Source: Nicotiana tabacum
Lineage: Eukaryota > Streptophyta > Magnoliopsida > Solanales > Solanaceae
Assembly (NCBI RefSeq): GCF_000715075.1
Contig: NC_134081.1
Location: 112,628,289-112,692,288 of the forward strand
DNA length: 64,000 bases
Reading direction: 5' to 3'
Position 1 is the stretch's first letter, and the number at the start of each line of letters is the position of its first letter. A program made the position numbers and the translations under genes. Shown here in pieces: positions 1 to 11,691 of the stretch. The notes beneath the pieces are model-generated. The model saw only the letters and a list, made by a program, of their open reading frames with translations, made no database searches and was not told the origin of the DNA.

Positions 1-883
1 TTATGTTTTGATGATCTAACAAACTTACTGTCAAGAACCAGATAAGCAACCTGTTACACATTCTTAAGACCTTAAAATCAAAAGGTTCTAGCTTGAGATA
101 AGGTTCAACTTTTCAGAGTCAAAAGAACAACAGAGAGAACAGATAGCTACCATTTCCCGAGGAAACTGCACAAGTCAACTGCCTCAGCTGTAAAGTTGCT
201 GCCTGTACATGCTACAGTGCAGAAACAGTACAACAGTCAACTTTATGGGGAGTGCCTTTTACCTACCTTGCTTACATCATACTAGTGATGTCACAAATGC
301 ATTATTAACATCAAGGAAGGTAAAACAAATTACTTGTTCACTTAGAGAATTCATTCAAGCTCTCACACGGTCATTGGTCATCAAGCAATCAATTCTCAAG
401 TGCATCAAGAACAAAGAACAACACTACTACGGACCAGTTCCCCATAGCAAGTCATTGAATATCCTTAGTTGAGTTGTAACTTTATAATAGTTCTTCAATT
501 GTAATTCTTACTTAGCTTGTTTAGAAATATTCTGTAGAAAACCCTTTGTAAACCTTAAACTTTTGTATTTGAGTCTTGGCTAGAGTTAGTCGAGTTGTAA
601 AGTCTTTGTAATAGAGGTATTACAAAGTGGCTTGTAATAGAGTATTACAAGTTAGTGAGGGATTAAGAGGTTAATTCCTAGGTTGCAGATGTTGTAGTCT
701 AAAAGTTGCTCAGTAGTGAAGTTGAAATCCTACAAGGGTAGGTCATGATTTTTAATCCCGTTGAGCTGGAAATTTTCCACATAAAAATTCTCTTATCATT
801 TACTTACTGCAGTGTGCGTGTGTTCTAGTGGAACTGATAGAGAACCTGGTTCTTTATAGAGTTTGGTGGACCCTTATATTGTA
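1..883 (+). repeat. 5' LTR of element A (first ~24 bp outside window)
   Basis: Base 1 aligns with base 9488 of the 3' copy and the match runs to about 883/10370, with scattered substitutions and a few indels. The right edge is fixed by the primer-binding site starting a few bases later. It contains a GAACCTGGTTC palindrome at 842-852 near its end. Confidence 0.92.
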
Positions 884-887
884 TCAA

Positions 888-900
888 TTGGTATCAGAGC
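888..900 (+). other. Primer-binding site of element A (initiator Met tRNA)
   Basis: The sequence TTGGTATCAGAGC lies directly after the 5' LTR and is the usual plant copia site complementary to the 3' end of initiator methionine tRNA. It primes minus-strand DNA synthesis. Confidence 0.93.
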
Positions 901-939
901 GGATTCTTTCTATCAGGTTAACACCTAGAAAGGATCCTC

Positions 940-3054
940 ATGGCTACTCCTCCAAACTTCGAAGAAGGCCAGTCAACTTACAGACCGCCTAGGTTCAATG
1001 GACAGTATTATGGATGGTGGAAAACTAGGATGCACGACTTCATCATGGCTGAAGATTCTGAGTTATGGGATGTCATATGTGACGGACCCTTTGTTCCCAC
1101 CAAGAATCTTGGCGACCCAGCTGTAGCCATTCCCAAGACGAGGAAGGAATTCAATGACTCTGATCAAAAGGCTATAGAAAAGAACTTTCGTGCAAAGAAA
1201 ATTCTTATTTGTGGCATTGGTCCTGATGAATATAACAGGATATCGGCATGCCAATCAGCAAAAGAAATCTGGGAGGCTCTTCAGACAGCTCACGAAGGAA
1301 CAACACAGGTTAAGCAATCCAAGATCGACATGCTCACAACTGAATACGAGCTCTTCAAGATGAAAGATGATGAATCCATCCAAGATATGCATACTCGCTT
1401 CACCTCCATCATTAACGAGCTTCACTCTCTTAGTGAAACCATTCCAAGAAATAAGTTTGTTAGGAAAATCCTTAGTGTACTGCCCAGTTCTTGGGAAAGC
1501 AAAGTGAACGCCATTACAGAGGCGAAGGACTTGCAGACACTGACCATAGATGAACTTGTTGGCAATCTAAAAACATATGAAATGATGAAGAAGAAGAAGA
1601 AGAAGGACAATGAAAGAAGAGAACCCAAAAGAGAGAAGAACCTGGTCCTCTAGACAGACAACAATGATTCAAGTGGTGAGGATGGTGATATGGCTTACTT
1701 GACAAGAAGATTCTAGAAGATGGTTCGCAGAAATGGAGGCATTCCAAAAAGGAGAAGTTCTAGCAAGCCAAAAAATTAGGACCTATGTCATAAATGTGGC
1801 AAGCCAGGACACTTCATCAAGGAGTGCCCTCTCCTAAAGCAAGATCAGTACAAAAATAACTTTGACAAAGCAGCCAAGAGGAACTCGGTTCCTGACAAAC
1901 GCTTCAAGAAAAAGAATGACACTGACAATGTTGTAAAGCAAGCTCTTACTGCATGGGGAGACTCCTCCAGCGAATCTGAAGAAGAAAATGATCATGGTGA
2001 TATTCAATGATGGAAGTGGAAAGTCAAGCAACTAAATATGACTCAATCTTTGCCTTGATGGCTCAGTCTGATGATGATGAAGATGACAACGATGATGAGG
2101 TAAATTTTCTGGATGTTCAGAGAAATCTGAAATCTTATTCTCCTAAAACACTTATGTCTTTGGCAAATGTGTTCATTGATGCTTATCACAGTCTTATAAA
2201 TGATAAAGATGCTTTAACTGTGGAGGTAGGAGAAGTAGAACAAACCAGAGATGACTTAGTAATCGTTGTTATTGATTTAAAGGAGACAATTGAGAACCTG
2301 AAGAAAGAGAAGGATGCCTTAGATGAAAAAATTACACATGTAGAACATGAAAGAGATGATCTAATGGTCACTGTGGTAGATCTAAAAGAGACCCTTGAGT
2401 GTGTAAGAAAGGAAAAAGAAGTCTTAGTTGAGAGAGTTGCTTACATTGAGCATGAGAGAGATGACCTATTAGTAGTGGTAGTGGACTTGAAAGAAATAAT
2501 TGGGGCACCTAAAATAGAAAGTAAGCCTAAAAATTCTCAAAAGGGAAATGAAGTTGCAAGTGGGGCACACATTAAGCTTGAAAGTGAGTTAAATTCAGTG
2601 AAGTCTAGTCTGTATGCTGAGCTTGAGAAAAACAAACAACTTCATGAAGAACTAGGAAGAGTGAAGAGTGACCTTGAAAAATCACTCAAGTGGAACCTGG
2701 TCCTCTGATGCTATCATTGCCATGTACACCAACAATGGGGGAAACATGCAGGGGATTGGGTTCCAAAGGGAAAAGATTCCCTACAACCCTCATAGCAAGT
2801 ACGTTACTGTACCTGATAAAGTTGGCTTTGTATTCACCGTGGTAACACTGGGTACTTTAAAGAAAACTGTAAGGCCAGATTTCAGTCACAGCAGAAAAAC
2901 AAAGTTTTCGCTGAAAAAGTAACTACTGGTAGAGAACCTGGTCCCTCATATAAGAAATGCATGATGCCTGCTTGGACAAAAAAATCCCTCATTCACCACC
3001 TTTCCTTATTACAAGGGACCCAAACTCGTTTGGGTTCCTAAGTCTAACTCTTGA
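940..3054 (+). pseudogene. Element A gag with long C-terminal extension, broken
   Basis: The start at 940 opens a 237-residue frame resembling the UBN2 copia Gag family, with the LWDVICDGP and W-x2-L/A-x-T-A-H-E-G blocks seen also in element B. The frame is lost at 1653. A zinc knuckle (CHKCGKPGHFIKEC) follows at about 1782-1824 in another frame. The frame 2007-2708 encodes an acidic stretch and then about three ~35-residue heptad-like repeats containing ERDDL and DLKE, predicting a coiled coil. A second, damaged knuckle is near 2830. The region ends with a KGPKLVWVPKSN block and stop at 3054, the same ending as element B's gag. Gag would form the virus-like particle; this copy needs several frame changes and is not functional. 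The extension overlaps the candidate intron 2100-3067. Confidence 0.85.
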
Positions 3055-3067
3055 TTTTCTTGTGCAG
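2100..3067 (+). other. Candidate intron spanning the gag C-terminal extension and gag stop (element A)
   Basis: The donor GATGAG|GTAAAT lies at codon phase 0 and at the position homologous to element B's donor. The acceptor side has CTAAC (branch-point-like, 3045-3049), a T-rich tract and GTGCAG ending at 3067, directly after the gag stop. In A the distance from acceptor to the protease WYMDSG codons is 28 nt, against 27 in B, so one indel in A would have to be secondary. This is inference from sequence only; compare the entry at 14432. Confidence 0.5.
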
Positions 3068-6000
3068 GGAACAGTGAAAATAAGCAGCCTACAAATGGTA
3101 CATGGATAGTGGCTACTCAAAGCACATGACTGGAACTACAAATAATTTCCTTTCACTTAAAGCCCTGCAAGGAGGGAGTGCATCCTTTGGAAATGGAAAA
3201 AAGGATACATTCTGAGAGTTGGAAGGATTGGGAAGTCTCTCTCACACTCAATCGAAAATGGGTACTATGTGAACGGGTTGAAGTACAGCTTGCTAAGTAT
3301 TTTCCAGATCTTTGATAAGGGAAACAAGGTAGAATTTGTGTCAAAAATATGTACAGTCACAAACCTAGTGACTGGTGAGGTGGTGCTAGTAGCAAAAAGA
3401 TACAAAAATATCTATGTTGCTGATTTTGAGTCTCTGCAGAATGGTGATCTCAACTGTCTAACTGCTATTGATGATGATGCTGAATTATGGCATAGGAGGC
3501 TGGGTCATGCAAGCTTCACATTGCTGAACAAATTGGTCAGGAAGGACCTGGTTCGTAGTCTGCCCAAATTAAGTTTCAAGGATCACAAAGTGTGTGATGC
3601 ATGTGTAAAAGGCAAGCAAGTCAAATCCTCATTCAAGCCCAAGAAGGAAGTCAGTACCTCAAGGCCACTTGATCTCCTTCACATGGATCTATGTGGATCC
3701 ATGAGGGTGGCAAGCAGGGGAGGAAAGAAATATATCTTCGTTATAGTTGATGATTACTCCAGATTCACCTGGACTCTGTTTCTCAGAACCAAGGATGAAA
3801 CCTTTGAAGTATTTGTTGCCTTCGTTAAAAGGATTCAAGTAAAGATGGGTAATAATGTAGCTTGCAGCAGGTCTAATCACTGGACATAGTTCGACAATGC
3901 CAAATTTGATGAGTTCTGTACTGAAAATGGTATCACTCACAATTTTTCAGCTCCAAGAACACCTCAACAAAATGGTGTTATGGAGAGGAAGAATAGAACT
4001 CTTGAAGACATGGCAAGGACACTGCTTGCTACTTGGTGAACAGGTGCATGATCAGGTCTCTTCTGAACAAGACTCCATGTGAACTGCTGAATGGAAGGAA
4101 GCCCAAACTGACACATCTAAGGACTTTTGGGTGTAAATGTTTTGTCCTCAACAATGGAAAGGAAGCTCTTGGAAACTTCGATGCCAAAAGTGATGAAGGA
4201 ATCTTTCTATGATACTCATCCCAAAGCAAAGCTTACAAAGTATATAACAAAAGGACTCAATGTGTTGAAGAGAGTATACATGTGATTTTTGATGAATCTC
4301 ACCTCTCGTGTGAGAAGGACAGATGTGTTGACCAAGATGGAGAACATTTATCTGTTCTAGGTGAAGTTATTGACATAGAAAATGGAAAGGCAGACATGAT
4401 GAGACATGTAAAGGAATCCAGTGAAGATGATGTGAGTACACCTCCATCTATTGGAGAGGAACCTGGTCCTTTGATCACACCAACTGAAGCTGAATAGTTG
4501 TTGATGCAGTCCAAGGTACTCTACTTGCTGAAGTAAGAAGCGCCCAAGAACCTCAGTCAGACATACTTGGGTCCTCTGCCAATGAGATTCAGGCACCAAA
4601 TTGGAAGCACAAAAGCTCACATCCTCTTGGCAACATAATCACCCCTCTTGACTCAGGAATTCAAACCAAATCAAAAGCAAGAAACTCACTTTCCTTTTCA
4701 GCCTTTCTTTCCCAAATAGAGCCCAAAAATATCAAAGAAGCGTTGAAAGATGCAGACTGGATCATAGCCATACAAGAGGAGTTGCATCAATTTAAAAGAA
4801 ACAAGGTATGGCACCTGGTTCCTCAACCTGCAAATCGAACTATCATAGGGACCGGGTGGGTATTCAGGAACAAACTTGATGAGTTTGGAAATACAACAAG
4901 GAGTAAGGCAAGGCTTGTAGTTCAAGGCTACAATCAGGAAGAAGGGATTGATTATGATGAAACATTTGCTCCAGTTGCTCGAATGGAAGCTATTAGAATT
5001 CTTATTGCCTTTGCATCTCATATGGAGTTGACATTGTTCCAAATGGATGTCAAAAGTGTATTTCTAAATGGCTACCTGAAAGAAGAAGTTTACGTCAAGA
5101 AGCCTCCTAGATTTGAGTGTCACGAGCATCCTCAGCATGTATTCAAGCTGGACAAGGCATTGTATGGGCTAAAGCAGGCTCCCCGGGCTTGGTATGAAAG
5201 GTTATCAAAGTTTCTTCTAGAAAATGGCTTTACAAGAGGGAAAATTGACAACACTCTTTTTCTGAAGAAAACGAGGGAGGAACCTGCTCAGTGTTCAGGT
5301 ATATGTTGATGATATCATTTTTGGAGCCACAGCTGACTCTCTTTGTGAAGAGTTTGCAAAACTCATGGGGGGGGGAGGGTGAGTTTGAGATGAGTATGAT
5401 GGGAGAATTAAATTTCTTCTTGGGACTTCAAATGAAGCAATCTCAAAAGGGAACAATGATAAGTGAGTAGAAGTACATCAAGGAGCTGCTAAAAAGGTTT
5501 GACATGGAAACATTAAAGGTTATTGACACTCCTATTGCCACAACTACTCGTCTAGACATGGATGAACCCGGTTCTCTTGTAAATCAAACCATGTATAGAG
5601 GGATCATAAGATCACTCTTGTATCTCACTGCAAGCAGACCAAATATTGTGTTCAGCGTGGGCCTTTGTGCAAGGTTTCAATCCAATCCAAAGGAATCTCA
5701 TCTGAAGGCTGCCAAGAGAATATTGAGATATTTCAAAGGAACGCAGGACCTGGTTCTCTACTATCCCTCAGGTGATAGCTTTGATCTTATTGGGTATGCT
5801 GACGTTGATTATACAGGATATCTGGTGGACAGGAAAAGCACGTATGGAATGGAACATTTCCTGGGTTCTTGCGGAATCTCATGGGGTACAAGGAAGCAAA
5901 ACTTGGTGGCACTCACAACTATAGAAGCAGAATATGTAGTAGCTGCCTCTTGTTATGCTCAATTGCTGTGGATCAAACAGCAGTTGGAAGACTTTAGAGT

Positions 6001-6253
6001 ATTCTATGATTGTGTGCCTCTCTTGTGCGACAATACAAGTGCACTCAATATGGCCAAAAATACAGTCCAACATAAGAGGACCAAGCACATTGATGTACGT
6101 TATCACTTCCTCAGAGACAATGTTGAAAAAGGGCTCATCTGTATGAAGTTTTGCAGCACTGAAGATCAGATTGCAGACATCTTCACCAAAGCTCTGAGCA
6201 GAGAACATTTTGAAAGAAATCGTCTAGCACTGGGGTTGATAAAACCCAACTGA
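3068..6253 (+). pseudogene. Element A pol (protease, integrase, RT, RNase H), broken
   Basis: In order: a protease motif WYMDSG with a Y where C is usual next to it (about 3096); an integrase zinc region with LWHRRLGHAS (about 3485) and CDACVKGKQ (about 3598); an integrase core from about 3675 with the first catalytic region LLHMDLCG. The second catalytic block reads RSNHWT followed by a stop at 3887, where RSDHGTEF is expected, so the aspartate is N and the glutamate-side codon is TAG. RT runs 4743-5309 with FAPVAR, QMDVKSVFLNG and [15 protein letters not shown]; the YVDDIIFGA active site follows in another frame after a frameshift near 5300. A G-run insertion near 5370 and a TAG at about 5467 break the frame again. 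RNase H (5504-6253) holds VDYTGYLVDRKST, a degenerate ADADYAG block, and ends IADIFTKAL. Confidence 0.92.
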
Positions 6254-6734
6254 GAACCTGGTCCCTCGATGATTGGTTATGAAAGAAATGTAGAGGTAAA
6301 ATTAGCTAAAAGTGTTTTCTGGCAAAGTCTAACTCATTTTTATACTGTTACAAGTAAACACGCATGATGATTACAGAGCAGCTGATGTAGTGCATGTCGG
6401 TAAAAGGGGTTAAGCTTACATTTGCAAGACCTGTCAGGGAACCTGGTTCTCTTGACACAGGTTAGTAGCTTCTTTGTTCTCTCATGCACAATTTTAAACG
6501 GGTAAAACAAGTGCCACATCATCAGTATGTCAACTACATTTTCTTTGCGTCCTTTGAACCCAAACATCTCACCCATTGAGAATCGACCCAACTCCCAAAA
6601 CTGCCGCCCTTTCTTAACCGGTCCCTTATCCATCATAAATACATCTATCACTTTCACAACTCCTCCCATCAAATTTCAAAACCCCATTCTTCTGCCTCTC
6701 TTAAAACTGCCAAATCCCTTCTCTTCTTCTCACC

Positions 6735-9049
6735 ATGGTTGAAAATCAAACAACCTCGAGTGTTCCAAGTGACATCCCCATTGAATCCTCACCTGTTGAA
6801 ACATCGATATTAGACTCCTCACCCCACACCACTACTAACCAAAATCCTAGGACAGAGTCACCCCCATATTCCATCTCCTCTCCAACCCACTCGAGTTCTG
6901 GTTCTCATAGGAGTCGCAAAATCTTGACTCCCAAAAGATTTTTAGCCCAGAGCCCTTCTCCTACTTCGCCGGAAAAAAGGGGATGAATAGAGTACAAAGA
7001 AGAAAATCAGGAAATTTCAAGTTCGCCTATGAAAAAGGAGTCAAAGGTAGATCAGACCGATAGTTTTGAGAAGTTTGACTCAACAAAGACTGCTCCTGAT
7101 CTTGTGTCCATAGGTAACACTCCTTCCTCTACTGAGTTTTTCATGGATATACAAGAGAAAGAAGCAATAGAGAATATGCTATCTATAGCTAATGAAGGGG
7201 TTGTTATAGAAAGAAGTGCGGATGGGTCTGAGGCTCAGGGGGAAGAGTCTAAAACTATGGTAGAGGGTAGAGAGCTTGTGCCTGTTGAACAGTCAGCACA
7301 GGACAATACTACTGGGGTAACAACTGAGGGATCTGATCCCTCCTCAAGGGATCCAACTCAGGGATCCTCTCAAGAACCCCAGGTTAGTATTGATCCTGCT
7401 CCCTTCCCTCATTTCGATGCTGAGCCTTTGTCTGTGATTGTGTCTGAGATGAGATATGATTCTAAAGAAGTAGTTTGGGAAAGTGAAAAGGATTCTGATG
7501 ACATGCCAATTGCTAGCTTGACTAGGCATAGACCAATGGTTGCTCAAGAGTCTACTCCTAAGCGACCTAGTACAAGGTTGCAAAGGAAGGAGGCTCTTGA
7601 GTCTACGCTTAAGAACATCCAAGCTAAGTCAAGGAGAAGAAAATTAGTGAAAGATGGGAAATTTGTGAGCGAGAAGACAGTGCCAGTTGTGTATGTGGAT
7701 GATGAAATAGAAGAGGAACCTGGTTCCTTGACTATAAAGCACTCACAAAAGCATGGTCTCCCCAAGCCTAAAGGGGGATCTTCTGTGTCTGCTAAAAGTC
7801 TGAACAAGTTTGATGATGCTGTCGCTAGTGAAAATGTGATGAAAGAATCTGGTGATAAGTTGGTAGAAGAGTCTGCTGCCAGGGTGATAGAAGAATTGGG
7901 TGAAAAGTCTGTGAAGTCTGATGAAAAAGGAAAGAATGTTTGCAAGTCTACTAAGAGAAAAGTTGATACAGATGAGGAACCTGGTTCCTCAAAGAAGGCC
8001 AGAGTGGGTAATCCAAGGAGTGCTGGGAAAGAGAGGTTAAGAAGTCAAAAGATGCTGTGGGGCCGCACATTTACCCCTGAAATCTTGGAGGAGGCTGGTA
8101 TGAGACAATTGGTTGAGATCTGTGAGTTCCAACAGTGGACACATTTGTTCACAAGTGATGCTTCAAAGGTGTATGAGTAGGAAGTTCAAAGTTTCTATAC
8201 TAACCTCTTCAAAGTTGAGGATGATCACATCTGCGTGCTGGTGAATGGAGTTGACATGGTAATGGACTCTGCTTTGCTGGGATCTATTCTGGGTGTGCCT
8301 GTTGAAGGGCTGTCGAGTGTTCAGGGATCTTGTTCTCAAAGTTTCAGAAACGCCACCCTGAAGGACAGAGCAATTCACCAAGGGGAACGGGTATAGAAGA
8401 AGGCCCTCCTTCCAGTGTTCCAACTGTTATTTGAGATGGTAAACAAGGTCTTGCTCCCTCATGCTGAGAGAAGATCTATCACTTCTCGTGCAGACCTGTT
8501 CCTCATGGAAGCACTGGACAACTTCACTACCATCAACCTGCCTGGGATCATGATAGAGCACATGCAAAAAGTGGCAGATTTTAAAGATGGTAACCATGGG
8601 CTGCCTTATGGGTTCCTTCTCACCAAGGTCTTTGAGTACTTTAAGGTTCCTATGGGACAAGCTAAAGTGGGCACTAAGAAGCAAACTTTCTCCAAGTCCA
8701 CTCTGGAAGAATGTGAGTGCATTGATAGGGCTGGAGGAGTTGGAAGCACTTCTACCATTTCTCAGTTGATCAACGCTCAGAACAGTGCTACTGCTGAGAT
8801 AAGGCAGTTGAAAGCAAGGAATGCTATTCTTGAGAGTTAGTTGAGTCAGCTTCAGGAGGCACCTGGTTCCAGTATCTCTCAAACTGAAGAGGTTGCCCAT
8901 CTGACCAAGGAAATGCTAAGCTCAAGAAACAGCTGGAGGACCTGAAAGAGAAACTGTTCAATGAGCAAATATCGGTGAATGCTCGAATGGATCTCGTCCT
9001 CCAAACCCTTGCCTCTGCCTCTAAGACCTCTCCTTCCAGTGCTCCCTAA
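6735..9049 (+). pseudogene. Element A ORF3: env-position protein with plant-transposon-like domain
   Basis: One reading frame runs from the ATG at 6735 past stops at 6984, 8178, 8394 and 8838; a late frameshift is then needed to reach the final TAA at 9049. The N-terminal two thirds are low-complexity, rich in S/T/P/E/K, with basic clusters and repeated EEPGS units encoded by GAACCTGGTTC. The block from about 8080 to 8720 (RQLVEICEFQQW, FYTNLF, LLGSILGVP, LPHAERRSIT, LPGIMIEHM, LPYGFLLTKVFEYFKVP) resembles the 'putative plant transposon protein' domain found in Solanaceae repeats; I infer this from memory of the family. The C-terminus is a predicted coiled coil. There is no clear signal peptide or transmembrane segment, so an envelope role is not supported. 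The homologue in element B (18953-21370) shares the domain. Confidence 0.75.
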
Positions 9050-9463
9050 ATAATGTCCCCTCAGTGTCAAGCCTTAAGTATTAGTTTTCCAATGATTAGT
9101 TTTTTTATGATGTTTATGGTATTTGTTTTTGTTGTTCTGAATTGTGGATGGTTGTCAGTAACATTGACTCTGCTCCCTGTTTTCAAATCCAAATTGTTTA
9201 ATGGAAGCTTTTCCATTTTTGCTGTGTATGTCTTGCTCTTTATGCTCTATTTTTAGTCATGTTGTGTGTACACAAGTGGCATGAGTTAACTCAATCTAGA
9301 CTTCTTTATGCTATAAGCCTATTACTAATCTTTTTATGATGTCAAAAGGGGGAAAATAATTCAGGGGGAACAGGATGGGAAATAGATTAAGGGGGAATTC
9401 AGGAAATGCTGGTTCTTATGGGGAACTTGATTATAAATTTGTCACCATCAAAAAGGGAGAAAT
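9050..9463 (+). other. Element A 3' untranslated region with polypurine tract
   Basis: No supported gene. Purine-rich blocks occur at about 9343-9400 (AAAAGGGGGAAAA and GGGGGAA runs), and the final polypurine tract AAAAAGGGAGAAA at 9450-9462 abuts the 3' LTR, as required for plus-strand priming. Confidence 0.8.
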
Positions 9464-10370
9464 TAATAGGCTATATGTATATCCCTGTTATATTTTTATG
9501 ATCTAACAAACTTACTGTCAAGAACCAGATAAGGAACCTGTTACACATTCTTAAGACCTTAAGATCAAAAGGTTCTAGCTTGGGATATGGTTCAACTCTT
9601 CAGAGTCAAAGGAACAACAGAGGGAACAAATAGCTACCATTTCCCAAGGAAACTGCACAAGTCAACTGCCCCAGCTGTAAAACTGCTGCCTGCACACGCT
9701 ATAGTGCAAAAACAGTACAACAGTCAACTTTATGGGGAGTGTGTTTTACCTACCTTGCTTACATCATACTAGTGATGTCACAAATGCATTATTAACATCA
9801 AAGAAGGTAAAACAAATTACTTGTTCACTTAGAGAATTCATTCAAGCTCTCACACAGTCATTGATCATCAAGCAATCAATTCTCAAGTGCATCAAGAACA
9901 AAGAACAACACTACTACGGACCAGTTCCCCATAGCAAGTCATTGTATGTCCTTAGTTGAGTTGTAACTTTATAATAGTTCTTCAATTGTAATTCTCACTT
10001 AGCTTGTTTAGAAGTATTCTGTAGGAAACCCTTTGTAAACCTTAAACCTTTGCGTTTGAGTCTTGGCTAGAGTTAGTCGAGTTGTAAAGTCTTTGTAATA
10101 GAGTTATTACAAAGTGGCTTGTAATAGAGTATTACAAGTTAGTGAGGGATTAAGAGGTTAATTCCTAGGTTGCAGAGGTTGTAATCTAAAAGTTGCTCAG
10201 TAGTGAAGTTGAAATCCTATAAGGGTAGGTCGTGGTTTTTAATCCCGTTGAGCTAGGAATTTTCCACGTAAATATTCTCTTATCATTTACTTACTGTAGT
10301 GTGCGTGTGTTCTAGTGGAACTGATAGAGAACCTGGTTCTCTATAGAGTTTGGTGGACCCTTATATTCTA
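9464..10370 (+). repeat. 3' LTR of element A
   Basis: It is homologous to 1-883 plus about 24 bp that are missing at the window start. The left edge is placed after the polypurine tract by analogy with element B; the terminal TG reads TA. It ends with the same GAACCTGGTTC palindrome (10329-10339) and the CCCTTATATT block. The right flank (from 10371) is unrelated to the sequence after the 5' LTR. Confidence 0.9.
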
Positions 10371-11284
10371 TTACGAAGTAACTCAAGAATTCCATCAAAA
10401 CCTTAGCAGATAGATAAGTTGTTTCCACGTTGGACTACTGAACGACAGGTTCAAACATCGCATCCTTCATTTGCATGTAAATCTTTCTTTAGTCCGGGAT
10501 TTTCAAGAAAAGTTCAGTAACGATTATTTATAGTATGAGAAATAGATGAGAAGTCAAAGATTCTAACAAAGAATAGGCCTATCTGCACCAAATTTGCGAA
10601 AAAATTGAAAGGGGCCTAAAGTTGGAAACTATCATTGTATATGTAATAGTAACAGACCAAAAGAAAATAGAGAAGCACATTTCCATGACCTTGCCTTGAG
10701 GTATGCATTCAGATACACTTTTTATCATGCACAAAGTTAAAATGGTTAAATGGAAGGCCACCTTTGGAAACAACTAGAACAATTTACAATTGATAAAGCT
10801 AATCACTGTGATTCAGAAGCAACAGAAACTCGCTCTGGATAGATCAAACACCAGATAGCCTAAGGGCAAATGTCAGAACACTAGGTACAATTTTTTTGCT
10901 AGAAGCTATGCAAAGCATATGAGAATTTGTTTGCCAAACTGAAGAAAAAGAAAACATTTAAAAGTGACTATAAAATAGGAATTCCAAGTCTGACTTTGTT
11001 AGCTTTCCTAATGCATTTGAAGAACCACCGACTGTCCTGCAATCAAAAAACTTGGAAATTTCAGTTTGTCAGAGGAAAAACAAACAGTTATGGAAAAATG
11101 GTTTTCTAAAAGAAAAAAAGCGGAGAAGGGAGAGGATAGGAGCAAAGAAATGAACTAGAAAGCAAAATGCAACAAAAAGGTTGTCAATAACAAAATTTCA
11201 GCGGAAAAATCATCAAATGCTTTATCCTTTAGTCAAATACATATGCAACCATATAAACGACTGTAAGAAAAAGAAAGTACTTGC
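10371..11284. other. Host DNA between element A and the RAD16-like exons; no gene seen
   Basis: AT-rich single-copy-looking DNA. I searched the minus strand for the last RAD16 exon (the conserved C-terminus after the EG of the LVFEG block) and did not find it. It is probably intron, with the terminal exon beyond element A or lost. Confidence 0.5.
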
Positions 11285-11365
11285 CCTTCAAAATATAGTT
11301 TCCTATTCTCTTGTAACTCTAACATCGTTTCTTCAATTGTATCCTCAATTACAAATCTCACAATC
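11285..11365 (-). pseudogene. RAD16: RAD16-like exon: helicase C-terminal end (IVRFVIEDTIEE block)
   Basis: After an ATTTTGCAG acceptor the exon reads R-IVRFVIEDTIEE...LELQ...LYFEG, matching the segment just after motif VI in plant RAD16. The downstream boundary is either a GC donor (GG|GCAAGT) or a GT three bases further. The next, terminal exon was not found in the window. Confidence 0.88.
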
Positions 11366-11434
11366 CTGCAAAATTAGAAAACAACAATCAGCTCCATTTA
11401 ATAGCATCCAGAGTAGATGTAATGCAAAACACAC

Positions 11435-11523
11435 CTGACTGGTTTATGTTGCCCTATTCGATGGATTCTATCTTGGGCTTGCCGCTCCACTGCAGGATTC
11501 CACCAAGGATCCATCAAGAAAAC
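11435..11523 (-). pseudogene. RAD16: RAD16-like exon: helicase motif VI ([22 protein letters not shown])
   Basis: 89 nt between a GCTAG acceptor and a CAG|GTGTGT donor. It encodes the highly conserved [19 protein letters not shown] segment, including the arginine finger motif of SNF2 helicases, with no lesion. The phase joins the next exon through a split arginine codon. Confidence 0.94.
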
Positions 11524-11691
11524 CTAGCATAGATCAAGAGATGAGCCACCTAACATGACATGTATCATCTTCTTATTCAACAGATAATCTGAACAGTAAT
11601 AGGAATGCAACACTAGATATGCACAAGCCTTTTAGAATTTGGAATGGTTACGGGAGACGGCGTACACAAAGTAAGAACGTAGACCCCTTAC

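Larger units (their letters stand above)
842..10339. repeat. Dispersed GAACC-W-GGTYC motif in element A
   Basis: Exact or near-exact 11-mers lie at 842, 1638, 2693, 2934, 3544, 4459, 4811, 5564, 5746, 6254, 6439, 7716, 7977, 8859 and 10329. The core GAACCTGGTTC is an inverted repeat around one base. Copies occur in LTRs, untranslated DNA and several reading frames (read as EPGS/EPGP, or NLVL before a stop). Related copies in element B include 12435, 18559, 20172, 21724 and 21908. Confidence 0.8.
1..10370 (+). mobile_element. Element A: SIRE-like Ty1/copia LTR retrotransposon, degenerate
   Basis: Two long direct repeats (1-883 and 9464-10370) flank a primer-binding site, gag, protease, integrase, reverse transcriptase, RNase H and a third ORF on the plus strand, in copia order (integrase before RT). 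The window starts about 24 bp inside the 5' LTR, so the target-site duplication cannot be checked. Large size, an extended gag with coiled coil, and a long ORF between RNase H and the 3' LTR are features of the SIRE/Maximus lineage. Element B at 12382-22771 has the same plan and recognisably homologous proteins but diverged LTRs. Every ORF has stops or frameshifts. It lies downstream of the last visible RAD16 exon, so it probably sits in that gene's last intron or 3' flank. Confidence 0.93.

Noticed and set aside
8427..8900. 157-residue minus-strand ORF
   Set aside because: Antisense shadow of element A ORF3; no family resemblance and no start context.
6735..9049. True viral envelope gene in element A
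   Set aside because: No signal peptide, transmembrane segment or cysteine pattern; better explained by a plant-transposon-like domain plus coiled coil.
10371..11284. Terminal RAD16 exon
   Set aside because: Searched the minus strand for the conserved C-terminal segment; none seen. Short ORFs here are AT-rich chance frames.
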